64,000 bases of DNA. It comes from Diadophis punctatus similis (lineage: Eukaryota; Chordata; Lepidosauria; Squamata; Dipsadidae). Made by a program: the position numbers and the translations under genes. Numbering within the stretch: the first letter of the stretch is position 1; the number at the start of each line of letters is the position of its first letter. The notes below the pieces were generated by a model. It was not told the DNA's origin and did no database searches. It saw only the letters and a program-made list of their open reading frames with translations. Where the stretch lies: the NCBI GenBank assembly GCA_023053685.1, contig JALIGW010000005.1:31925480-31989479 (forward strand), given 5' to 3'. This document shows, piece after piece, positions 44,192-56,100 of this stretch.

Positions 44192-47100
44192 GTACAGTTT
44201 CAATGGGAAGCAAGGGCTTTTCTACTTTGTTTTTGAAAACAGGCTATGTTCCTTTAAGAAGTGCAAACAATATATTCTCGTCATGTAACTCAGTATCTGA
44301 AAAAACGTTGACTAGATTTCAGTCTTTTGATTAACCAGAGGCCAGAGCTAAGAAAATGGCAACTATATATTAAAACAAATGTTGCTAGTCCTTGAATTAA
44401 TTCTTAAAAAAGCTATATTTTTGAAATTGTAGTTGGAAGCTATAGTTTTAAGGCATAAATTAAAAAGCATGTGCCAAATTTGAAAGAACAAAATCCTGTA
44501 CAAGAGGTCTGGTGAGTAAAGAAAGGCTATGATGCATTTTTTTTTACAAATTGCAGATAATTTTCAGTAAAATGAAACAATTCTGTTCCAACTGCCATGG
44601 TTTGAATTTGAAGTCATTAAAAAATTCCCCCACAGCCTATTGAAGTTTATTAGAAAAGACTGGCTAACCATGATGTATCTGGTCAAGTAATTCAGAAAAA
44701 GTAGACATATTTATATCTGTACTGAATTCTTTTTGCTACAAATCATATGATGTTTCCATCAGGCATTGTACTAGAAGTTTTGCGTTCTCATAGATAAATT
44801 CAATTTGAAGAAATAAAGGTACAATATTAAAAGTTGTCTTCATTAGCCATGTTTTTTGAAGCATAACTTTCAGAATTTTAATATTTGTTCAGTAAACTTT
44901 GTTTTTCATTTGTGCTATATTCAAAAACATTTTTATAATACTTTTTTCCCTCTTTTATTAGAATGTCCTGATGGCATTATGTGCTCTTCAAGCATACCTT
45001 CTCATTACAAACGCTACAGCCATTTCCAACTTGCAGCAAGTAGAGCACAGGACTCTATCTTTGCACTCTCATTATCTAGGGCAGAAGATTATTTCATTAG
45101 ACCTGGTCCTGCTGAACATAATGAATTCAGTTGTGGAGTATTACAGGATGTGAAGGTCCCTCAGAGTACGGAAAAATCAAAACAGTCTCTTCTATTACCA
45201 CAACTGAGTTCAATGACTATGGATTCCATCAATATAACCAACATCATGGCTTCATCTTTGGGAAATATTAAAGAATCTGAACATACAATACAGCATATAG
45301 ATGAAACAAAGCAGTCTGAATCCCTTAATCCTTTTTCTGAAGAAACTCAAATTGAGAAGCCAAACAGTCAACTCTGCTCTTTTCAACAGAATACCTCTCT
45401 CTCAGATGCTGATTTGAATGACATTGACATTTCTTATTCCCCACTTTATACTGATAAAAATGCTGTGGAATTAGATGAGTCAGATAAGGAAGAATTGCAG
45501 AGAAAGCTAGAGATAACATGTAAAAAAAATCGATTTGATACCAGAAATTTGGAAAGTAGAATTGTTGGAAGCTTATCTAACAGATCACAGCAGATACAAT
45601 TTCAACATAACAGTGTTAAAATGATGGAAGATGGAACAACAATCAATGAATCCTCTAAAATTTTACCAGCAAGTGTGAGTGGAACATCTAAGCCTCTCCC
45701 ACAAAAGAGCATGCATAATAGCATTGACAGCTCAACAAGTTTTCTTGATCAGATGAAATGTCTCACAGGAGATTTCAATTCAAGAAAAACTAAGGATAAG
45801 TTTGACTGGCTTAAAGTGAACTCTTCTAATTTTAATGCAGATGGCTATGGGCAGGGCAATTCTAGTGATAGTTATTGGTTCTCTGCAGATTCTGCTGTTA
45901 AGGATCTCATGCTTTCTTCAAAGTCTGAAAAAGAGCCTCTGCAATCATTCCGGTTAGGTCAAAGTGAAGTAGTAGAAAAGTTCAATAACTTTGATGTTAA
46001 AGTTAAGAATATTGTTAACACATGTGGAAATCGAGCATTTCAAAATAATTCGTGCTCAATGAAAGAAAAAGAGGAAGGATCTTGTAAGAGTATAGCTATG
46101 CCTGTTTTACCCAGTACAGTATCTAAAACACAGCCGGTTCCTGCTACAAAGACTAGGGTCCAAATCACTCCTCCCAAACATCTAAAACAAATGGACATTG
46201 GTGTTTTCTTTGGGTTGCAACCAAAAGTAAAAGGTGAGACTACCCCAAAGAAAAGTCTTTCTGAAGAAAGAGTGATTGTGAATCCATCAGCTGCAAATGA
46301 AAACAAGCACATATCTCGAAAGAGGAAGGCTGAAGCATCAGTAGGAGACACTGATACAGTCACAAAAAGTTCAAGCATTAAGTATGACACCAGATTAGAT
46401 AGTATTTCTGGTGATCAGAGAAGACAGAAAAAAAGATACAGAGAGTCATATCCTGTTGAAGATAGAATAAAAAAGCAGTGTCCCTTTTATAAAAAGATAC
46501 CAGGTAGTGCTCTATTTATTTTGTAAGAAAACAATTTAGTATTGGAGTTTTTTTCCCTTGCATCATTAGTTTCTCCTGAAGAATGTGAAAATACCCTTTT
46601 GCTACAGTATATATGTAAACTACTTTTTACTAAAAGCCCTACAGGTGTTCTGTGTTTAGCTGTCCATGAAATGATCCTGTAGAAAATTATTTAGAAGTAA
46701 ATTATATTGCATTCAGTAGTAATTATTCATTTTTAGGGTAGGATTGCAACCTATTTGTTAAAATATGATTTGTTAACGGCAGTAGTAGTCAGTATAAATC
46801 TTACTTGTAAAGAAATGTATAACTAAGGAATAGAAAGGAACAGTTATTATATTTTTTGGTAGACAGGTCTAAAATTACAGAAAAGTCTTTAAGGATGTAG
46901 ACAAAGATATTTAAGTTGTGCTAGCATCAATAAAATTTAAGGCTGCAATCTTGCACATACTTGGGAATGAGTTCCACTAAATTCAATGAGGGTTGCTTCT
47001 GAGTCAACATGCATAAGATTGTAGTGTAAGTTCTTTGATATGTCATTTGTTTCTACTGATTATAGCTATTTTTCTGTATTTTTGGCTCTTCAGATATGTA

Positions 47101-50100
47101 TAATTAAAATTTCCAGACTTCCCACTAAGTATATTAAGCAATCCTCTTTTTTTTCCACTTAAACTTAAGGAAACAAACATGGTTAGTACTATTTTTCTGA
47201 GTGTAAATTCAAGAAAGAATCCTCAGGTAACTTTAAAGATTTAACATTTATTCTGGCATAAACTTTTATGATTAACATGTGAATATGAATGTTGATGCAT
47301 TAGCACACAGTTGATAAAAGCTTATCCCCTAATGAGTCTTAACAGGCTGTAGAGGATTCTATTATCCCTTCCAACTCTGTTGTTGTTGTTGTTGCTGCTG
47401 TTGCTGTTGTTATTATTATTAATAATAATATTCTAATTGTACTAGTCAACTTTGGCAGTTGCACTATGTAAAAAATGACTGTCTGTTCTTTTATTAATTT
47501 GTTTCAGGCACAGGTTTTGTAGTAGATGCATTCCAGTATGGAGAGATTGAAGGCTGCAGTGCTTATTTCCTTACCCACTTTCATTCTGATCATTATGGTG
47601 GCTTAACTAAAAAGTTTACATTCCCAATATACTGCAATAAGGTATGTATGGCTATTGTGGACTCATTTGTGAAATTCAAAACATGTAAGATACATCTTCT
47701 CTATGCATATGATATTAATAATCCTATGGTATTTTGGAACTAATTCCAACTAATTTTGAAACATATCAGTCAACAAATTGTGGGTTGCATGAGTGCCTTT
47801 CATTTGTGTCATTCCTTGTAAAGTTATTGCTTCCATTGCTAAATTATTATACTTTTTTCTCCATTGGACCAGTGTTGTGCACTTCAGGATTTGTAAGGTA
47901 TAATGATGAAGTAGAGATTCCAAGTGTGGAAACTACAGTATTGTCTGGCTTCAGTCAGTATAAACTGCCTTGAAATGAAGGCAACTGCCTTGAAATCATA
48001 TATTCAACAACTGCTTTTCCCCTTTTTCTTCTCTCATTTGTTTCATTTACCATCTTGCCTAATTAATACCTTGTAATTAGGTCCAAATGAAATTGGTGTA
48101 AGTAGCTGCAAAACACTTTTTGTATTTTAGATAACTGGAAATTTGGTAAAGAATAAACTGGGAGTGCAAGAGCAATATGTCCATATCCTGCCAATGGATA
48201 AAGAATGTATAATACATGGCATCAAAGTAGTGTTGGTTGATGCTAATCAGTAAGTATTTTTGAAAAAGTAAATGACATGTAAATTAATTAAAATTATATG
48301 ATAATTTATGTCAATTTTGTTTTGGGTTTGAATTCAAAATGCCTTTTCTCTCTTCTACTCCATTCATTTTTCTGGCAGTTGTCCTGGTGCTGCAATGATT
48401 CTTTTCTGTCTTCCAAATGGGACTGTAATATTGCATACAGGTGACTTTAGGGCAGACCCTTCTATGGAGCGCTGTCCTTTCCTGAATGGTTGGAGAGTTC
48501 ATACTGTTTACTTGGACACAACGTAAGTTTTTGATTAAACATTTATAATATTGAAATATGGTGAGAGCACTTTGTAAACTACAAAAATGTGCCAGGGTAG
48601 AATCATGGAGTTGGAAGGGATTATCAAAGTTATCTAGACAAAACTCCTGCTCCCTACTAGGTTATGTCTAACATACAACCATCTCCCTCTGTGAAAACTT
48701 CATGTAGCAGACTGTTCTGCTAGACAGAGCATGCTTCTTCATGTCTAGCCTGAACATCTGTTCTTGTACTTTTAATCCTTCGGCACTGGACATTTCTATT
48801 GTGGGACAATAGAATACAAGCCCATGCTTTCTTTTGTGTGACAATCCTTGAGATATTTGAAGACAGCTATTTAATTTTCCTAGGTTTGCATTTTGGTATA
48901 GTAGCTGTGCCAGATCCTTTAACCATTTCCTGTACAGCTTGGTTTCTAGATAGCCCTCCTCTAAACTTGTTCCTGTTTCTCACTGCCCTTTTTGAACTAT
49001 GGTGCCCAGAACTCTACACAGTATTCCAAATGCGGTTTGACCAAAGCAGAGTAGAATGGAACAATTGTTTTCTGTGATCTGTGCTCTGTGTTCCTACTAA
49101 TGCACCCCCAGATAACATATACTGTTTTTGCAGCTGCATCACACTTGTGGTTTATGCTTAAGATCCCTTTCACATGTACCATTGCAAGTCAAATTTTCCC
49201 TGTCCTAATCAGTACAAATAGGATTAAATGATAAGGATAAAAATTAAGAAAATATCCTCAAAGAACTTACCTTACATTTTCATTAGACTATATTGTGTTT
49301 AATAGTATTGTATGGTAGCATGTTGTTGCTTTGTTAAGAAATAAAGGTGTTTATGAACCCGAGGAATCCAATCAGTATATTTCTTAAACTTTCATGATTA
49401 TTCACTATACAGATAAGTTCTGCTCATTTCTTTCTAATCATAGGGAGTGAGAAATAAGAAACAATTGTTACTTTCCTATGTACTTTTCATCCATCCTAAG
49501 ATGTAAACTTTATCACTTCTCTCTATTCATTTTAGATTGCAAAATATAGGACAATAATTCTGTAGGAAAACAAAATACAGAGATTTTGTTTATATATACA
49601 GCTTCCCCTATCACTCTTGATATTCCTGGATCATTGTATGATTAGTTTTCACCCCTCCAATAGTTTGCAGCATTCCTAACTAATATTTTTTTTACTATAG
49701 ATTATGTTACTGAAAGCAGTATCATCCTGCTTTGGCAATTATAGAGAGGAATGCCATCCATTTCTTATGCACAGATCAATTGTGTCCTACAAATTGAGAC
49801 AACAGCATATTTTTGTCGACAAATGTGGCAAAAAAAGATAATTAAACAAATTATGGACTGATTTAAAAGTTGTACTCAAATCAGTTAGCTATACTTCTTC
49901 CACTGATTATTTTTTGTGTGGAAAAAATGAATGTACTTGTATTAACCTCAATGATTCTTTTTATCACAAAAAATACACAAGCTAAAAAAGACCAGAAAGA
50001 ACTTTTAATTCCCATTTCTCCCAGAGGTATGATTGTTGTCTTCTACATGTTTATATATTGGCAACGGAGCTACAACAACTCATGCATGTGTACTAATTTT

Positions 50101-53100
50101 CCTATATTAGAAATGTCAACCTTGACTTATAGTAATCCTTTTGCGTTTGATACTTTTCACTTTTGAGTTTGATACTTTTCACTAAATTATATATTGATAC
50201 ATATTTGTGATACTGTTCATCTGTTCCTGTAAATAGAAGACGGCTAAAAGTATTTCTTCATTTTTTCCATCAAATCTGAATTTTCTAATATGTTTTTTAA
50301 TACTGTTTCTTAGGTATTGTAGTCCTGAATATACTTTTCCTTCTCAGCAAGAAGTGATTCAATTTGCTGTCAATACTGCATTTGAACGAGTGACTTTAAA
50401 CCCACGAACATTAGTTGTTTGTGGAACATATTCTGTTGGAAAAGAAAAAGTCTTTCTAGGTAAGGGTGGGACTCTTCTAGTAAGAGCTACAGAGATACTA
50501 TATCCTAAATATTTGAGCTAAACCTAGTATTCAGCACAATCTAATTCACTGTTTCTGCTCATAATGTTACTTTCATAAAAATATCACAGCTCTAAAATAG
50601 TTAAAACCAAACCCTATTGGACTTCTTGGCAAACAGTTCAGAGGGAAAGTAGTGTATGTCATGAACGATTGGTGATGCCCCATTTTAGTAATGCTATAGT
50701 TTATAAATGGTTTGGAGATATTAATAGCCTTGTAAATATAAGGGACTTTTTCAACTTTTAACTCAGCTTTTTGGTATGTGGAATAACTTTCCAAATGCAA
50801 TGTAATTTATTTCAATGCTAAGTTGGAAAGTGTTGAAACACGCATGTCGGCCTTCCTAAAACTGATTATCTGGAACAAAATGAATCTTTTATCCACTTTT
50901 GGAACTCTTCATAATCTATCCTATTACTATTTTTAAGCTGGCAAGCAGATACAAATTTTTATAGTTAAACAAGAAAAAACAAATTAGTGCAATTTGAACG
51001 CTTTTTTAAAAAAAGTTAATAAAAATTTGGTTATTAAAGATAACAAATGGTATCAGCTTCTATCTGAATCTTTCACTTATATTTGATCTATTTTTTCTTA
51101 AAAATCTGAAGGTGAATACTGAAACCTCAATATGAAAAAAACCCTGGTTTTGTTTCATAGTTTGTTTATTGCCCATTTTCAAACAATTGGATGAATTGGC
51201 AGGCAGGAAGAGCAGATTGTCAGACTGGAGGAAGGTTTTACTAGTTTAGTCAAATTTCCTGGGAATCCTCTCTATTCCTATTGGATTAGAATATTTTTAT
51301 GAGTAATCAACAGAAGATGTGTTCAAAACAAACACATAGGCAAATACTACCTTTAGGGAATTATCAGTTAAATACAGAAGTAAGCTTACATTATTTTTCC
51401 TATTTTCATTCTCATGATGTCACTCCTGCAGCTATTGCTGAAATTCTGGGCTCAAAAGTAAGCATGTCTCAGGAGAAATACAAAACACTTAAATGCTTAG
51501 AATCGGCAACGATAAATTCCCTCATCACTTTGAACTGGAATAATACTTTCCTACATCTTCTGCCCATGATGCATATTAATTTTAAGGTAAGATTTAAAGC
51601 TGAATCCCAAAGTAAGAAAAGTCATAGTCTTCTACCTTAAGATACTATAATTACAGTAAATAAGATCCAGTTGCAAATTAATAGCTGGAAGTATAATTTA
51701 CATGATCTATGTAATGTAAAGCTTTATGGTGCAAGCAAGATGGCATTTATCCAGACTTTGAGTCAATGTAATGATTTCTTTTGTTAGATATGCTCTTACT
51801 ATGTTCATTTTGGTTATTTTGCTTCCAAGGAATTTCATATCTTCCAAAAGTCAAGTTGTGAATTTATTTAAAGCAGGGGTGTCAAACTCGCGGCCTGCGG
51901 GCCAGATGCATCATGCGCTGGCCATGTCGATGCCCAGTTTAGCGAAGGGGGGGTCACAATACATCACGTGACGCCGCCGTGATGATGCGAGTTTGACACT
52001 CTTGATTTAAAGCAATTTTTTCACTAGATATATATAAAATATACTATTAATAACTTTCAGAAGTCTGGTGGTTGCAAGATGCCAGCTGATGGACTTTCAA
52101 CTGATTATGCCAGTTTATTGTTAGGTTATATATTTTTTTATTTTCCCAAATCTGTTACAATGGAAAACACTGTTTTGCTGTATCTGCAATGGCAGATACA
52201 AATTTACTTTATTGTCATAGGCCTTGCAGCAGCCCAGAATGGAAATTGTTAAAGCAAAAGAAAGGCTCACAGTTGCTTTTTGTTCTTTATTGCAACATGT
52301 TAGATGCAAAACTGAATTTGGGAAATAAGAAAAAAATTGAATTATTATGCTTTACTGCAGGGGGTGTCAAACTCGTGGCGTCATGGCGGCATCATGTGAC
52401 GTATCGGGACTTTCCTCCCCTTCGCTAAACCAGGTGGGGGCGGGGCCAGCACGTGACGCATCCGGTCCATGGGCCGCGAGTTTGACACCCCTGCTTTACT
52501 GCTTAACTTTTGTCGTGGTTTAGGAAGTTGCGCAAAACTTCTTAAATTTATCTTGTAAACCTAAAGCAAACCAATACACTTTTCTGAAACTGTATATCTC
52601 TCAAATCCTTGCAACTTGATATCTTTTTTTGGTATCCTTTTGACCAGTGATTGAGAAAGATCCTGTTGCCTTTAAAACAGATATTAGTGGAATCTATGAC
52701 CTGTAGATTGTTAGAGTTGAACTTCAATTCTCATAATCCCTAACCAGATGGCCTTTGGACATGATGGGGAATTTTGAGACTTAAAAGTTAAATATATTAC
52801 AGAGCACCAGAGTGAGAAAGATTCTATAGACAAACAACATCAATGCCATTACCATACTGTACTGAAGTCATTAAGAAAATGTAGTTAAGAATATATCTTT
52901 TTTTTAAGAACTACGGTTGGTCTCTACCAAAGTAAAGTAAAAGATGGATTAAATTAAAAAGCCATCTTTGTGTTTTTAAGATTTTTACGCTTGGGTTTAA
53001 AGCATTTAAATAGTTAGTATGTATTGATCCTTGCCTTTCCCACTTTGGTATTTTCCTGATGTCTTGGTCCCAGAATTCTCAGCCAGCCTGAGTCCACCAC

Positions 53101-56100
53101 ATCTGGAGTATATCACATTGGCTAAAATTGGAATTAATGAAATGGCAACAGTTTAAGGATGTGAAAAATTTGGCAGTTCAGGAACAGAACACTCTGGAGA
53201 ACTCCAGATGTTATGCTTTCTGTCTGAACCCTGCTGTTTCAAGGGCAGGAAGATGGAGGGAGGCTAAAAAGTATGGAATGTAGCAAAAGGAAAACAGAAT
53301 GTTTTAGAATTCTCCAAAATGCTACTAAATCACCATATTTTACACACTCCCATAAAAGTTCTTTAAGGTTTCAGAGATCTTTATGAATGTTATCTGGAAA
53401 TGCCAAAGTTTAAGTTGTGACTCTTTTACATGTAGTACATTTATTTCACTGTACAATAATCTTCCCAATGTATCAAATAACCCACAGTACATTGAGATAT
53501 ATTGAAAATAACATTATGATTCTGATTATTCATGGCAGTGTACTCTAAAATTCTCCAATTATGTGGAATAATATTTTTCCAAAATTTCTTTGGGAATATT
53601 TTGAGTTTAATGTTCTTCAGATTACTTTAAATAGTCCTATATCTATTAACTCTGTTTTTTGGGGAGTGAGGGAGAAATTCATATATTTTCTATATACATT
53701 ATATACAGCTAGACTTAAAACCACAACTGAGTCAAAAAAAAAAAATTCCATCACCAAGCAAGACAGTTAAGTGAGTTTTGCCCCATTTTGTGACTTTTCT
53801 TGCCACAGTTGTTAAGTGAATCACTACAGCTAAGTTAGTATCACAGTTCTTAAGTGAATCTGGCTTCTCAATTGACTTTGTTTGTCAGAAGGTCCCAAAA
53901 GGTGATCATGTGAACCTGGGACACTGCAGCCATCATAAACATATGCCAGTAGCCAAGCATCCACATTTTGATCGTGTGACCATGGGGTACTGCAATGATC
54001 CTAAGTGTGAAAAAATGATAAGTCACTTTTTAAATGCTATCGTAACTTCGAATGGTCACTAAACAAATGGTTATAAATCAACAACTCCCTGTACTTTGGT
54101 TCATTTCAGTAGTTCACATGGAATGAAGAGCTATAGTCAATTAAAACTTTTCCAAATAAATATTTGTCACAGAAGCATTTTTAGGATTGAATTCTTTCAG
54201 ACTAATTTTGCATATGTTTACTCTGAAGTCACAGTAGTCCAGCTAATTTAAGTGGTAAAATCAAAATTAAATATATTGCAATTTGAACAGTTTAATCACG
54301 AACAGCTTGTTGTCCATTATCTTCAAGTTAAAGTGTATGGATAAGCGTGGCATAAAACTGTAATAAAACTGCACGTAGTCCTCTGCTTATGATCACAGTT
54401 GAGGCTGGAATCTCAGACATTGAACCAAGTAGTCATTAAGCAAGACATCGTGTGACTGCTTTGCTTAATGACCGCAATCTGAGCACCCCAGCTGCGGTTG
54501 TTAAGTAGAAGGAGATAAAGAGTGTGGGGTGCCTTGGGGAGAGGAGACCGGGATGCTCTGTTAAGGAGTGACATCTTCCCTGCTGAAATTTAAGCCAGAT
54601 TTTCAGCCTCTGAGTGAAGAAAAAAAATTCTTTCTGAGACCATTGTGACTTCAAACACTCATTAAACGACCAGTCATGAGTTGAAGATTACCTGTAAATA
54701 GCATATACAGGTAGTCCTCGACGTACGACCACAATTGAGCCCAAAATTTCTGTTGCTAAGTGAGAAATTTGTTGGGTGAGTTTTGTTTCATTTCATGACT
54801 TTTCTTGCTACATTTGTTAAGTGAATCACTGCAGTTCTTAAATTAGTAACATGATTGTATAAGTGAATCTGGCTTCCCCATTGACTTTGCTTGCCAGAAG
54901 GTCGCAAAAGGGGATCACGACCCTGGGACACTGCAACCGTCATAAATATGAACCAGTTGTCAAGTATCTCAATGTAAATCACATGACCATGGGGATGCTG
55001 CAATGGTCAGAAGTGAGAAAAATCATCATAAGTCACTTTTTTCAGTGCCGTTGTAACTTCGAATGGTCACTTACACTCTTGTTGTAAGTCAAGAACTTGT
55101 GTATTGTTTTGTATTTTCTTAAGAAATGTTTCAAATAGAAGTGAAGTCTGTCTCAGTACTAAATAGCATGATTGGCTTTCCTTTTTGTCCCTTTTCATGG
55201 ATATTGCTGTTTTAATAGTATTTACTGGTCAGACACGACTTCGCAACTAACAACAACAACTGGTCAATTTATGCCTGTGTTTTTTTTTATTGCTGCATAT
55301 TTTTTGCAACTTGTTTCACCTTTTTCAAACGGTCTAATAATTGAACTAATAATAGAAAGTCCTGAATTAATATTCTGACCCTTTATCATGCATTTCCTCC
55401 AAATGGTAATTCAGAATATAGATAAAACTTTGACCATTATTTAGCATTTATGTTCACAACAGGGATGCTGAAAATTTATAAAACTAATAACCTTTTCTTG
55501 TTAATATTTTTATTCCTGCATATTAACAAAATATACAACATGTGTTGTCATTATCATTATCGAATAATCTGTTATCTGAAAACTATTTATTTTCAATTGA
55601 AATAACCAGGTATTATTTTCTGTCTGTAGAATTTGCAGAATCATTTGAATAAGTTCTCTGAGAAATTTGATCATATTTTGGCTTTTAAGCCTACTGGGTG
55701 GACATACTCGGATAGATGTTGTTCTTTGAGAGATATCAAACCTCAGACAAGAGGAAATATCACTATATATGGTAATACAATTTCAAATTATTAATATACT
55801 TAGTTATCTTGTCACTTTTCCATTACAGGTTGGAACCAAATAACCCATGAGCTAGCCAAGAAGTTAAAGGGATATAAAATAAATAGAGAGTGTTGTATGT
55901 GACTTTTTAAAGACAACTTATATTTTGTCAGGCATTGTTGTAAAATATCTAGAGGGTGCCTACATTTTGGGAAGGTAGAGCCCTTTTTATTTCCCAGCTA
56001 TAGGCTTGGATTCAGACTTTTCTAACAGGATTATCTGTATGCAACCCAGAATATCTCTTTGCATTGATCATTGATCAGAAACAGAACCATGTTACTTCTA

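Noticed and set aside
44856..44961. ATG at 44856 as a separate start for the long DCLRE1A exon
   Set aside because: These bases are intron: a T-rich tract and TTAG acceptor end at 44961, and phase from the previous exon fits exactly. The 35 extra residues resemble nothing.
46504..46526. Reading through the exon 2 donor to a stop at 46526
   Set aside because: CCAG|GTAGTG is a splice donor; the next exon continues with GTGFVVDAFQYG in phase, as in other vertebrates.
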